A stretch of 64,000 bases of DNA from Heterobilharzia americana (GCA_944470555.2 OX104129.1:52237998-52301997); one strand, 5' to 3'. Counted from the stretch's first letter, positions 49,131 through 60,795 are shown. Notes: a model not told the origin generated them from the letters alone. Numbers and translations: made by a program.

Positions 49131-49508
49131 CTACTGTAAGGCTCTTTCCATTGTTGTGAACGCAGTATCCGTTAGTGGAACAGTGATGACACCAGTAGTG
49201 GGCAATCCATCTTCATGATCTACAGAGTAGACTTCACTAGAGTAATACGATAGACATTCAGCTTTGGACAGATTTGATTCCGCCAGACTATCGGACTTTT
49301 GACTCGTCGCCAGGGAGGGAATTCTACACTTTCTTTTAGTTCTCCATCTGATGAGTGCGAACGGTCCTTTAGGATAATTTTGGCAGTCCCTCACAAGCTG
49401 CTTCTCGTAGGACATTTGAGACTGTGTAATCAAAGTTTTGCAGAGATTATGGGCCTTACAGTACCCAGCCCTAAAACTTTCCAGTCTACCTTGTGGAAAC
49501 AAGTCCAT
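49131..49508 (-). pseudogene. CR1-A endonuclease-RT linker
   Basis: Contains MDLFPQGRLESFRAGYCKAH, a YEKQLVRDCQNYPKGPFALI segment and TKRKCRIPSL, matching the linker between endonuclease and RT in CR1/Jockey elements. It is followed by LINLQPGKSPGPDELYPRFL (near 49.1 kb), the RT entry motif, after a stop. Confidence 0.8.
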
Positions 49509-49709
49509 AAACGTTTCCTCTGCCTTAATAGCTTCTTAATGTCTCTACTAAACCGCGAAGGGTGATCTGGGAATCGTCATAGAGTCGAATATGGAATATA
49601 CGGCGTCGTTACCCCCTTCAAGTGGAGTCCTAAACTTATTCCATGCGCACTCAATTGGCGAGTCCTTGTCGACAGTCCAATGATTACCGACTGTGCGATC
49701 CCTTATACT

Positions 49710-50084
49710 TCAAATGTCTTCGCGCCATATATTAGATCTAGGGGAAGCAGCGTCATAACCAAACTCATTTGTAGGAAAACCAAGCGTCAGCACAATGTGG
49801 TCGCTGTTGGCTGATGGAGGGAAGTGTCGCAGATCCAAAATGTCTCCACATTGACGGGTCAGAACCAAGCCTAACGACGATGGCCCATGTTCAGAGTCGT
49901 AACGTGTTGCACATGCTACATTTCGGACTAAAGCAGATTCTAATACCCTCAAGAGTAAGTCATTTTCGAAGGAAATGCCCAGTGCTGAGACTTTCAGCCC
50001 CACCCAGTTTATGTGTGGCGTATTCAGATCCCCAACTATTGTGCAACTGTTTTCTATACTCCAGTTGCGTATATGCTTCGGCAC
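49710..50084 (-). pseudogene. CR1-A endonuclease, C-terminal half
   Basis: Contains SCTIVGDLNTPHINW (catalytic GDLN), then LLRVLESALVRNVACATR and NSDHIVLTLGFP with the terminal SDH motif. The N-terminal half with the catalytic Glu is missing because of the deletion near 50.12 kb, so no nicking activity is expected. Confidence 0.85.
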
Positions 50085-50999
50085 GAAGTCATTTGCGAGG
50101 CCAGATGGACTACGGTAAGCTCCTCACGACCCGAAAACCCACTATTTTAAGATCGTTTTCCCCAGCAGTTTGTCGAGCTTTAAGTTCGGCGACAGCTTCT
50201 CATCCTTGTATGCGGTCCTCGAGGGGCCCGTCAAGTCGGTCGCGGATATCCGAATTTCATAGATTGGATGCATTACTCAAGAGTACATCCACTCCATCCT
50301 TGTTGCCTAAAACAACCCTCAAAATTCTCTTCTCATCTGGTTTTTCGTCCGTTTTCTTACTTAACCTGACTACTTTGAAGGCGTGTATCCCTCTAGACTT
50401 TTCAGGCAGAATAGGTTTGATGGCCGGCTCGACTGGTTTCTGGTCATGGCCATGACGTGTCGAATCATCTCTGTCTGATGACTCCACAACATTCCAGAAA
50501 ATCCTACTGGGCGTTGGAGTGGGGTCCTTGGGTCGTGTGTTGACGGCCTTCGAAGCCTCCTAAATAGGTTTCATAAGCTTAGTAGCTCCAGTGATAACCT
50601 CCGGCGGTCTCTTCGAATGCCTTCCTGGGGAAATCCATGTAGATTTGTTGACCCCTTTTTATACGGTCAACGCTGTTACCAGAGATGCAGACTTTTGGTG
50701 AATCTTCAGGCATTATAGTTGTTGTACCATTTGCCCTCGGTTTCCTCTTGCATCAGATACGCTTCGGAACTGGTGTAATTTCCCCGGTTGGATCACTAGC
50801 ACTGAGAGATCCTTTGTCAGGTGTATTAGCGATAGCACTTGTGGCGTCATCATCCGATGCCGCATCAGAATGGCAGCTCTTATTTCCACATAGCTGTTCT
50901 TGACATTTCAACAGCTTCCTGGATTAAGGCCAGCAGCGGTTTGCAGCAGAAATCATATAACTAGGGAGAAGCTGGTTTGCTGCAACGCTTGTAAACGGT

Positions 51000-51131
51000 T
51001 GGTGCCAATCAGGTACAAACTCTGTGGAACCAACATCCACATGCCTCACATTGCATACCCTCACCCACCCGAAATTTAAAGCTGGACCGACCGCAAACAC
51101 GATTACTGTTGACCACGTTATTCACCAGCAT
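51000..51131 (-). pseudogene. CR1-A ORF1 start with PHD-like zinc segment
   Basis: From ATG at 51131 the minus strand reads a short leader, VCGRSS, then EGMQCEACGCWFHRVCT and a TGA. The C-x2-C...H-x2-C spacing resembles PHD fingers found in ORF1 of some CR1-like elements. The TGA after RVCT interrupts it; similarity to typical PHD sequence ends there. Confidence 0.55.
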
Positions 51132-52137
51132 CGTGTACTAACTGAAGTATTCGGTCAAAATTTCGACAGAAGTACTTGAGTTGTGACAACGAAAAGACCA
51201 AACTTAGCCTCAAAAAATCATTAAACTTCAAACACCGACTCAAGTAACTGAGGTCAAGGTTTATGAGAAAGCCTTTCATGTGCATTACATGACAACAACA
51301 AAAATGTCAACCGCATGGGAAATTTCACTTCCTACTTTTAAAGCGACAACGTGGCAATGTCGAAAGACAAGCGACCTTAAGGTTCTCTCAGTAAGCATCT
51401 GCTCACTCTACTATCAACACCAATCGTGCGAACAAACCAATCTAAGCGTTCTTGAACCCTCGCTTTTTTTCTTGAGACGCAAGGCTTTTCGTAAAACTGC
51501 AGTTTTCCCAATCATGTGGGGATCTATTTCAATCTCTTCCGGCATCTGATATCTTGCTGCGAGCTACCGCAAACCGGCCTTTCTCTTTGCACCCCCTTGT
51601 GGATTCTGTGGAGCAATTCCAGGTTTTTGACCGACTCCGTTGCGGTAGGCTTACCCACTCACCTAGTGTAGCTCTGTTTAGCCCGATGGGCGATTGAGTT
51701 TTGATTGGATCTGTAAGGGTTGTATGATTCGTCCAAGGACTGTGGTGAGGACGGGTTCCCTAAATGTCGCGTTAGCAGAAAGATGTTCAAACCGGCCGTA
51801 AAATGAGGGTAGAAAAGATGTCCAGTGAAGTCAAGCTGGAGGAAGCGGAAAGAAAGAAATGGAGCGAAAAGAAAGAGAAGAAGGAGCCCAGGTAGATTCT
51901 CGCGAGATAGGAGTGATGGGAAGAACCTTGATAGATACGGCAAGGTCATGGAGGCAGAGGGAAGAAGGGAGGCAAGTTAGACTGTAGGACGGACTATGGG
52001 AATAGAAATTGTGATTTTATTAGTGGGGCATAGTAGCCGGAGCAGAGGTCTAGCAGGAAGTTATGGGGTTGATTCAAGTTTGCGCTAATAGTGTCAGTAA
52101 AAAGGATCCGACATGGAGCTGATCGCGCTGGGTTGTA

Positions 52138-52434
52138 TCAAAATATGATGTTGTATTCGTCTAGCCCGCTTCCCGGCTGTATGAGCGCAAACCGTGCGTA
52201 GCTGTCCAACCTACTTTTGAAGCTGTCAACAGATGGGGAAGCAGTAATCTCGGAAGGCAATGGGTTCCAGTGACCAGAAACCCTCAGGGAGTACAAGTGT
52301 GAACGCACACGGGTATTAGCTTTCTGGTGGTCGATTTTTCCTGGGTCATCGCGATGTTTGCTACAGCGGCCATTCGGTGGGATTCCACTGTTCGGATGAC
52401 TTGGATTACTTGGCATTTTGTAAACCGTCATCAA
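52138..52434 (-). pseudogene. CR1-B RT C-terminus
   Basis: Ninety-eight residues: MMTVYKMPSN, a basic stretch with HLYSLRVSGHWNPLPSEITA and SPSVDSFKSRLDSYARF, the classic end of CR1/Jockey polymerases. The stop is followed by 3' UTR. Confidence 0.88.
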
Positions 52435-52873
52435 ATCACCGCGTAACCTACGATAGCTAGGTCTTCCATCCTACCCCCATAGGGTCTCGGCCACATTCCT
52501 AAAACACTCTCTTTTGTTCCATTCTGGGCTTTCTCCAGAAAGTTAACATCTCTCTTCTCGTGTGGTGGTGCACCGAGGTTGTATATAGGTCTTGTACAGC
52601 TGCAGAAATGGTTCTAGAGTGAGGGCACCTATTTGTCTGAGTATGAATTGCAGTAGTGCATGTGCCCTGGGGCATCTCTTGGATACTTGGAGCCGGTGTC
52701 AAGCTTGTCGGTCAGTATTCTTTCAGCCTTTTCCGAAATTCGTGCGGGACAGCCGCATGCCACCAAGACAACTTTTGAGAGCCGGGGTTCCTAAGGAATA
52801 CGGTTCAGCATTTATGCAGGTTAAATCCTGGTCCATTATTAATCGCGCACTCTGCAGGCAATCTGAGTTCAAT

Positions 52874-53086
52874 CTACAGAGCACTTGATTCTGTTTCGGA
52901 CATCATAGCTCTCCATAACTTATTATCATCAGTGTAAAGTCGAATCAGGGAGCTGACACTCGGTGGGAGGTCGTTCGCAGGAACAGGGAGTAGCGGCAGA
53001 CCCAGAACCGATCCTTGTGATACGTCAGACAACGGTGTCCACCAGAGTGAACCAAACCCTGCTGGCCTTACTGCAGAGTTCTTCAA
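52874..53086 (-). pseudogene. CR1-B RT motifs B and C
   Basis: Seventy residues with SQGSVLGLPLLPVPANDLPP and LIRLYTDDNKLW. Both catalytic Asp residues of motif C are kept, but motif B lost its proline-rich GPLLF form and motif A is damaged, so no activity is expected. Confidence 0.85.
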
Positions 53087-53184
53087 TATCTAAGTAGTTC
53101 TAAAGCCAAGAGAGTGCTCAACTGTCTATTTCCAAACTTTATATTCTACGAATGAGAACGGCGTATGAGATCGTGTCAACGACC

Positions 53185-53607
53185 TCAGCATAATCCAGGA
53201 AAATCACATGGGTGGGGGCTCGGAGGACCTCCTAAGCCGTCCGGATGCCAATGGCCGCTGAAAGATTCGAAACACAGGACTTGACCTTCCAAAAGCCGTG
53301 TTGGGCACCACTTTGTGCTCCCCTGTGGTCCAAGCACTCTTAGGCGCGGTCCTCTACAGCGGTCTCTACTACTTTCAACAGCACTAGTAGAAGCGCTATG
53401 GGTCGATAACATTTCGGGTTCTGCCTGTCTCTTCATTTGAAGATAGAAGAGAGAATGGCACGTTTCCGCTCTCTTGGAGGCATGTTTGCCAATGGAGTGT
53501 TGAAATGGATTATGAAGCGGGCCGCATAAGGCAGCCTCACATTGTTTCGAATTGAGCTGCCAAATATTGTCTAATGGCAGCAATTTCTCTGCGCGGAGAT
53601 CCAACAC
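53185..53607 (-). pseudogene. CR1-B RT fingers region, out of frame
   Basis: The 140-residue ORF here is mostly a shadow. In a neighbouring frame the DNA reads CYRPIALLLVLLKVVETAV (near 53400) and GFWKVKSCVSNLSAAIGI (near 53280), which are RT finger motifs. A frameshift separates it from the upstream part. Confidence 0.65.
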
Positions 53608-54408
53608 TTTTCGAGGACTATAGCAGGGATTACCTTTATTCCACGCAAATCTGCTGCACTAGTTAGTACTGGAGGTTGCTCGGGTAGTCTGTAATTTTGG
53701 TTGGATGGTGGAATGCCTAGCCGCCAGTCAAAGGTGGCACAAAGGGTTTCGGAAATCTCCAGCCTAAATAGGTCCCCTACGTTTCGGTCTTTCATAACTC
53801 TAGCTCAATGACTGGTAAATTTTCTCTGCCGTGAATCCATGCAGGTTTTTTGGGTTCACTTTGAGCTTCTGGGCAAGGTTTGTATGAACCATCTCCCTGT
53901 CCTCCCTCGCTATTATGTTGCACTGATTCCCTAAAGCTATACGTGGGCTTTAATCTGGCTCTTTTCTGACGATCCCCCATATTTCTTCATGACCTCCAAA
54001 AGGTGCTAATAGTCTTGTTTCAGCTCCGAGGTTCGCTTTGTCGCCACTGTTAAGGCCACTATGACGTTTTCAGAAATGGTCATCTGAATGACGTCTCTCG
54101 CTAGTTCCCTGCGTTGATCAATCGATGAAGTACTCCGTTCCTGGGGCCACAGCGCGAGCGACAGACGGCAGTACATTGCAACGTGGTTCGCCTTGCCGCA
54201 GCAAAGACCAAGGCAAGATCCCTCCCTCACTAAATACCAGATCAAATACTTCCACACAATGATCACTGCTACTGAGGGGTTTGAACCTGAGCGTCCGCTG
54301 CTGTTAGACAGTCGTTAGTACGAAGGCAGTCCAGTCAGGATGGTACTCCGCTCGACCCCCAGCGAGTGTCACCTCCAATATTCTGGTGTAGCTCAACACT
54401 TGATGATT

Positions 54409-54810
54409 TTAAGTAGGTTTCGGTAGAACGTCCGAATGACAGTTTCCTCTTCCCACACAAGATTGAGAGTACGGGCAGTAAAATACACCGCTGTGACTAC
54501 CCAGTCGTATCCCATAGTCTCCACTTCGGATATTACCCGAAGCAGTTGTCAGTTCCGTTTCGCCCTTGCTGGCAAGGGTCTTCAGACCCCCTACAAGAAA
54601 CTTAGTGTGTCCAACTGTGAAGTGGCACCGGGTGGAGTCTGGGAGCCCTAACAGTGGAGTCAGAGTAGCCTGTTTACACTTGAGACGGCCACTGGTAAAC
54701 ACTGCCATTTCATCTCTCCCATAGTGTTCCCTGTCTCCCCTAAACGGAGGCATGTCGTCTATACTAGCTTCGAAGTCGTTAATATCCAATGACGACCGAG
54801 TTCCTGTCAC
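54409..54810 (-). pseudogene. CR1-B endonuclease middle region
   Basis: Contains FRGDREHYGRDEMAVFTSGR and LKCKQATLTPLL, resembling the R-GG-G-A-Y/F segment in the middle of APE endonucleases. The clear catalytic GD-N motif was not found. Assignment rests on position upstream of the RT and on this one motif. Confidence 0.5.
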
Positions 54811-55140
54811 AGTGAGGTAGGTTGTTACGCCACCTTACTTCTAGAACCCTGCGCAAAACTGCAGAGACATTTGTAGGTGCTTCCCAAATCATGGATATCT
54901 GTTGGCACGCTGTAGAGTCGAGTGCAGTGGGAGAAATTTTCCCTGACCAGCCAACTCCTGTTGAATTGGTGTGGCCATGTTTTTCTCCGCAGTGGTTTAT
55001 GGAGACGTTGTACAGCCTGAGTTGGTTTGGACGTCATCTTGCATATTCACAGTAACTGTGGTCCCGGCATGAAGGCGGACCATCATTTGTTGTTGTAGGA
55101 GTGTTCTGGGCCTGCTTTCTCAACGGTGAACGTTCTCGCC

Positions 55141-56579
55141 GATGCTGTGCACAACTATGTTCGTAGTATTCTGGTTGGAAGCTGTGGGCATCCTTAGTTA
55201 ACAGACACCAACCTATGTGATACCACCGTTGTCAGATGTAGGGGAAGTAGGAGTCTGCGGACTACTCCCTCCACCTTCCTATCTAATTCTGTCCTTGCTG
55301 CCAGCCACTGCCACTGTTGGAAACATGAGCACACCTCCCCACTAATATAAATAAATTAGTTAACATTTTATTCTCGGATAAAAAGTCTAACTTGGGAGAA
55401 GCCAGTTTCCAGGCATCATAATGGTAAAGAAATGTCCAGTAATTGAGCTGTCCTGAATGATACGGAAGGTATCGCATCAGGGTTTATCACGATATCAAAA
55501 GTGACTGCAGGTTATAAAAAGAACAGAAAAATATCACCTCACAGTACATTCAGATTGTTGATGAGTTTCGGTTGTCTCCATCCACCATTCTTTTTTCACA
55601 ATAAAGCGATACCAAAAACGTACAGTATTCGACGTTTGTGTGGCCTAGATGGCATGGCATAACCACATAATCCACGTGTGTACACAAGTCCTTGCATTTA
55701 CCACTCGTAGTGTGACCTTACTCAGCAATACAGATGTAATCCATCAGAATTAGTTGTTCTCTTACAAAGAAATAAACATTTGAAGGACTATAATCCAATG
55801 GTGATGGAGTTTTGCACATAGAATTCACATTGAAGCATACAACACTGTCAGGGGGGGGGTTTGTTGACTTTTAATTATCTTCTATGAAACGGAGTCAAAT
55901 GAAGGGAAGTACTGGAGAAGTTCGTTTGCGAACGCGTCTCACTTTGAGTCACTAGGTGAGTTTATTTCTCAGACTTAGTTGTTTGTTCAGATTTTAGCTG
56001 CCATCATGACTGTCCAGAGGCCTTAGATCATCTATTGTGGTTGGGTTTTCATACATGGTTGCATCTAGGATGTTGGTGAGTGGGCGAGTTTGATGTGGAA
56101 CATTTCAGAAAGTTGAAAATCAGTAGGGGAAGACCAGTTGAAGGATTCTTTCAACAATTTCTGGTGTCAAGCAGTAAGTAGTATATTCAGTAGGTTGACA
56201 ATTTCAGTTTAGATTATGCTGAGGATATTCTCTTCGAACTTCAGCTGAAAAGAGAAGCAAAAAAGAGAGAGAGCACGAGCAGAAACCGGAGAGTGGTATG
56301 CCACACGAGACGAAATCGGGAACAGCAAAGTTCCTATCTTCTTAGAGGCACTCGACCTATGGGTACACCTTAGTTTATGTATATAAAAATGACACTTATG
56401 ATTTTGCCACATAAAATTCGTACAACTTTTTGGATATACCGTGTTTATTTGTAGACGTATGGGTAAAACTAACTTTACATCGAGGTGACATATACTTTAC
56501 TAACGTGTAGTTTACTGACTACACAACCTAAGCTAGTGGAATAGCAGTCAAACGCCTCGTGCAATAATGTTAGGGTCCA
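55141..56579. other. nothing recognised
   Basis: Spacer between two CR1-like elements, with a run of nine G at 55851-55859. Short ORFs lack motifs. Confidence 0.45.
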
Positions 56580-56960
56580 TTAAGGAAGGGTACTTGGGAT
56601 TGGTGATAACCTTAATTTACACGTTTAGGGGTCCTAGTATGTTTTGATTGGCCCATAACCTATATATAGTTACCAAACGAGTGTTAGACTCACCATCTAA
56701 GAGGAGCTTATCAAGTGAGGAGCGAAAGACAATGAAACTGCAGTGTGTATCTCCCCAGGAAGTCTGTTCCAGATGTGAGAGAACTTATTGAGGAAGAAAT
56801 TGCCTCGTGCATTGGTATTACAACGCTTGGTTTTGGCTAATGGTTTGTGATTACGTATATCGTAAGTAGGTGTTACAACTGTTTTAATTCCTGGACAGCA
56901 CGAATGCATTTGCTTACAAAGTGGCTTACGATAAACTATAAGATTCATTCTAAGTCGCCT
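56580..56960 (-). mobile_element. CR1-C, 3' end of a third CR1/Jockey-like element
   Basis: The ORF at 56948-56697 encodes HKPLAKTKRCNTNARGNFF and KFSHIWNRLPGEIHTAVSL, the C-terminal RT signature of this clade. Upstream (57.0 kb) a LSERGDLE-like piece is seen. The rest is absent, consistent with 5' truncation. Confidence 0.8.
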
Positions 56961-58891
56961 CTTTCAGAAAGGTTCTAGTCCTAGCAAGTTTTCCAGTATT
57001 TCTCACATTATCAAATTCTTCACCCTAAAATTTGCCCAACGACTACCCCATGATAGCCAATTTATAATCATTCACTCGGAGTGGTCGTTATCCACTACTG
57101 TCTTCACTTATCTCTCAGCGCATGAGACGCTGACAGCACACCGCCGTCACTTGGGTTGGAAAAAGTCAACCTAAGATATCAGGGCATTATTCGTTGGATG
57201 GGATTCACGTGAAAACCTAGCGGTAGCTACTGGCCTAATATCACCTAGATCCAACCCCGCTGTACATATTTCTATATAGAGCCATATCGTTTTTATCCTT
57301 AGGTCGTTGTGGAGATCAGTATTTTCCATACGCCTCATGATGACCACGCTGTCACGGCGAAGCGTAAAGTGTTTTCTGGCTTGCGACGTTTAGAAGTATG
57401 TTGCCTAACCTTCGATCTTTTATCTGCCATGATCTCAGATGCAGCTAATCCATTCACTTCTTCGACAAGTTCGCAAGTGGTTTTCATGGTCTGAACTCTA
57501 ATCGACTTCACTGAAGCCATATTCATGACCTCTATTGTCTCCATTATCACATATTTAGGTGGGTTTACACGTATTTAACTGGGGTCGAAGACTGACTGTT
57601 TGAGTTACAGGTTGTGGATGTCCATACCCCGTCTTCGACGTCCTAACTCGGTGGAGCTTTTGCAATTTATTCCCTGTAGTTTACCGATAAGATATTATAA
57701 ATGGACTGTAGGGATCTGGACTGGGTTGCACTACTTAGGTGAAAATGTTTTTATTTAAACTAGCCCTTTGTTCTGGTCAGTTAGTTTGAGTGATGCTTCC
57801 ATTTGCTGACTTCCGAACCACAGATGCCCCGTGACTAGGTTTCGCTTTCCAGCTCTCCGTTCACTGCTTTGAAGGCTGATGTCAGTTCGCTTCCGATGTA
57901 CGTCAACATGTTAGTAAGTTCTTCAAGAATGTCTCCTTGTTTAAATCTATTCCGACTGCAGTGTCACTTGTGGTAAGGCTTACTGAGCTAAGTTTTCTCA
58001 GCTTGTACAAGATCTGTGCCGGCGAAATGAAAACATTAGTCGCAAGTATCATAACATATGCCGACCTGAAAAGATTTCCGACGGCCCTATCTTTGACAAA
58101 TTTACCGTTTACAAACCGTTGCTACGAAGGCGGACTGGGAAATCATACGCAGAATTGTTCTGGAAAGCTGGAAAAGTGGCATAGCTTTAGCGTAAGTATA
58201 TTTCACCAAAGTGGGTACCGGGGTAAAAGGTTATTATCACAGCGAAAATGAAGGTCGGACGGAATACCGTTATTGGAAGCCAAAACTCTGGCTGCGTTGT
58301 TGTACAGAAAAAGATAAAATATTAAATCACAATTAGACCATACTTTCTATCGAAAAGCGCACCCAACCATTGAGGTATTTCAGAGCGTAAGAGGGAGTGA
58401 AAAAGATCTTTGTTAGCTCGTTTACAGTTAAGATCTGTTCACAACAGAATTCATTTATCGCAGACGTTGTCACCCCTATTTCTTCTTATGTTTCAAACAC
58501 GCTTAGATGTCCACTTAGAGTTCTGTGATGCAGACGGACAGTAATGAAAAGTTTAGCATTCTGGAAAATAACTTGGTTGGTAATAATATCAAAAGACTGC
58601 TGAATAAATGGTGTCGAAAAAATGGAGCTTAGAGGACTTCTACTTCCATTTTTCTGCAGTATGAAGCCTGAAATTTTGGTATTCAGGTTCCACTCACCAC
58701 CTGTGAATTTTGAACAAAGAGAATTGGACTCTCAGGTTCAAGGTCTCCACCCTTCACCTTTTACCACGTCAATTGCACACTGCCGGGTTGTACGAAATTG
58801 TTGTCAAACTGGGCGTGATCGGAAGATAATTCAAAGTGACAGTAAGCCACTTGGTACTAAATGTCCACATATCTGACACTCTTTCCTTCAG
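56961..58891. other. PURA upstream region with unassigned ORFs
   Basis: A minus ORF at 57335-57550 (basic, ADKRSKVRQHTSKRRKPEN) and a plus ORF at 57937-58251 are unrecognised; the former might be ORF1 debris of a retroelement. The PURA promoter and any 5' non-coding exon should lie in this stretch. No TATA box is convincing. Confidence 0.35.
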
Positions 58892-59920
58892 ATGAATCCT
58901 CTTTTGTACAGACCGCCTCCTAACCCACACTTCCCAATGATGCCGTATTTGCCTGGGCCTTTACCTCAGAGGCGTAAGTTCAGGTTTTGTTGGGGCTACG
59001 AAATTAGGTGACATTCAGGAAGAAGAGGACTTAGCTAGCGTGGCATTGCAGGTCCAGAAAAAACGTTTTTATGTCGACGTTAAAAAAAACAGAAGAGGTA
59101 TCTTCATGAAGATAGCTGAAGTTTGTTGTGCTTCTAAACCTTCTGACCACTTAGGTTGGTTCTGACGGCCGAAAAGCCAGGATTTTGCTAACTTTGCAAG
59201 CGGCAGTGGAGATAAAAGATAAGCTTAAAGACCTTATTGACGTACTCGAGGAAATAAAGGCAAGTGAGGAAGAAAACTCCGGCACCCAGAATTCAGATGA
59301 GAATAAGACTCCGGATTCACAGCCATCCAATAGTTTGATTAAATCACATATAGTGAACTACCCCTATCGACGTTATTTTCTCGATCTTAAGCGGAATAAG
59401 AGGGGTCATTTTCTAAGGTTAACGATGCTGTCTACCTTGAACAGGATCCAGCTTGCTATCCCTTCACAAGGTATGTTGGACCTGTACAACGCTATCAACG
59501 ACATGCTCGAGAAATGGTGGGATGGTTCAGAAACCAGTGAAAATAAATGTACGTTCCAAAATTAAACTTATTTTTAAATGAAGCTGTAAATTTGCCAGAA
59601 TCCAAGTCCTTAAGGTTTGACAACCGAACTCTGTATTTCGACTCGTCTTTCAATCGCTTTGGAGCCTATCTTCGTATCTCAGAAGTACGAACTGCATCTA
59701 GAACTGCAATAACTATCCCAGGCCGTTCTCTCATACGATTCAGGGATATTATTAATGGGTTAACGGAAGACTTGTCAAATGTGAAGGTAACTACTCTATC
59801 GTTACTATAACTTTCTAGATTCACAAAAACACGGAGGATCAACCGCCAAATGACGATACTCTGAATACTCCAGACAATACTGAATCGATCAAACCCCTTG
59901 TAAATGGTGAAGTTTCGTGA
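58892..59920 (+). CDS. PURA: Pur-alpha homologue, purine-rich ssDNA/RNA-binding protein (five exons)
   Basis: Pur-alpha proteins bind GGN-rich single-stranded DNA and RNA in nucleus and cytoplasm and act in transcription, replication and mRNA transport. Exons are 58892-58973, 59008-59120, 59155-59548, 59584-59786 and 59819-59920 (82, 113, 394, 203 and 102 nt), making 297 residues. Three PUR repeats are visible: repeat I about 35-105 with [20 protein letters not shown]; repeat II about 129-187 with [16 protein letters not shown]; repeat III about 200-264 with [11 protein letters not shown] and [10 protein letters not shown]. Repeats I-II make the nucleic-acid binding unit; repeat III mediates dimerisation in the family. 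The N-terminus is Pro/Met-rich instead of Gly-rich as in vertebrates. The ATG directly follows a TTTCCTTCAG acceptor, so an upstream non-coding exon or spliced leader is likely. The TGA overlaps a GTGAGT motif. A weak polyadenylation signal (ATTAAA) lies at 59993-59998. Confidence 0.95.
58974..59007 (+). other. PURA micro-intron 1 (34 bp)
   Basis: GTAAGT donor and ATTAG acceptor, phase 1. Removing it makes an Arg codon across the junction and links the proline-rich start to [10 protein letters not shown]. Confidence 0.93.
59121..59154 (+). other. PURA micro-intron 2 (34 bp)
   Basis: Donor GTTTGT and acceptor CTTAG, phase 0. It joins MKIAE to [10 protein letters not shown], the expected continuation of PUR repeat I. 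Without splicing the frame meets a TGA within this region. Confidence 0.93.
59549..59583 (+). other. PURA micro-intron 3 (35 bp)
   Basis: Donor GTACGT, acceptor ATGAAG, phase 1. It removes an in-frame TAA and joins the linker after repeat II to the LPESKS start of repeat III. Confidence 0.9.
59787..59818 (+). other. PURA micro-intron 4 (32 bp)
   Basis: Donor GTAACT and acceptor TTTCTAG, phase 0. It removes an in-frame TAA and joins repeat III to the short acidic tail. At 32 bp it is the smallest intron in the window. Confidence 0.9.
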
Positions 59921-60619
59921 GTTTCATACCAACAAACTTCATCTTTTCTGTATTTGACTTCAATGCCTTCAATGAGTAAATGCACAATTATTATTAAACA
60001 TCTTCTATGGTGCCTTTGACATTTTTCATGAATACTCAAACGTTATTACTGTTAGCGAAGTCTTAGGGTAACTCCTGGACATGTTTAGGTTGTTGTCCTA
60101 ACGTTCAACGACAAAATTAACAAAAAGACTAAACCACAACTATTGTTGGTTGAGTGCTGACTTACCTCGGCTTTTATTCTAATACCCTCTCAGTATGAAT
60201 GCATATTGATGCGTCTGCTGAAGCAGTATTTAAAATTGTGCAGTGAGGAGCATTTCCCAAACTTCATCAAATTGTCGCCTGGTGGGAGCTGCTATGCGGA
60301 TTTTCATCTGAGTTGACTCTCACCTGCGTACTCTAAGTCAACCAGTGAGGTCATGAGTTAAAAGTGACTGGTAAGTGTGTGTTTAACGAAGACTGAAAAA
60401 GTGGAAAGTTCTGAGGTGTATCCTTTGCTATGAGATTTGACATGATCATAGGTGTTTGAGTCCAGAGGACTTATAAAGCTGGCACACAGTATAATAGAAA
60501 GGAGACAAGTGGTTGTGTGATTAATGGTCTTGACATGAACTGCCTGATGAGATAACTGAGATATGAAAGACCTGTTGTCGGAGACTGGACGATGTAACAG
60601 TCAGTCACGGTGAATCATC
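59921..60619 (+). other. PURA 3' flank
   Basis: Contains the weak ATTAAA signal at 59993 and no further coding exon that I recognise. It ends at the 3' terminus of the convergent RTE-B copy. Confidence 0.45.
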
Positions 60620-60795
60620 ATTTTCAACATAGGACCAGGCATTACTGCGTAACGGTCCGAGTTGCCACACCTCATATCAGCACATCAAGTAGAAAGGTAG
60701 TGAGATGAAGATAAGTGAATGCAGTCAAAAGAAATATAAAGTACGAGAAGAAAGGAAAGAGGAGTGACAAAATAGTGAGATTCGGTATAGCGTTG

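Larger units (their letters stand above)
47560..51140 (-). mobile_element. CR1-A, CR1/Jockey-like retrotransposon with ORF1, endonuclease and RT remnants
   Basis: Read on the minus strand: ORF1 starts near 51131 with a PHD-like zinc segment, then a lysine-rich part and ASNL-DIRDRLDGPLEDR (50.2 kb). This runs directly into the middle of an APE endonuclease (YRSPSGLANDFVPKHI, about 50120), so the endonuclease N-terminal half is deleted. RT follows (49.5-47.9 kb) and ends with FSHRVVSAWSTLPQQALSAP (47.8 kb), the usual C-terminal signature of this clade. Stops and frameshifts throughout. Confidence 0.88.
52130..55140 (-). mobile_element. CR1-B, a second CR1/Jockey-like retrotransposon, decayed
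   Basis: Endonuclease pieces lie at 55.04-54.4 kb, RT at 53.8-52.9 kb and the C-terminus at 52434-52138. Readable motifs: HVIFLDYAEVVDTISYAVLI near 53195 in the place of motif A, SQGSVLGLPLLPVPANDLP (motif B) and LYTDDNKLW (motif C, TDD instead of ADD). The tail is SLRVSGHWNPLPSEITASP. Its 3' end abuts the 5' side of CR1-A in the same orientation. Confidence 0.85.

Noticed and set aside
49814..50455. 213-residue plus-strand ORF, among the longest here
   Set aside because: It lies antisense to the CR1-A endonuclease and ORF1, has no motif and is a shadow.
58622..58876. Upstream coding exon of PURA
   Set aside because: The 84-codon ORF has no PUR or low-complexity glycine character and ends in a stop before the acceptor; the ATG at 58892 gives a complete protein.
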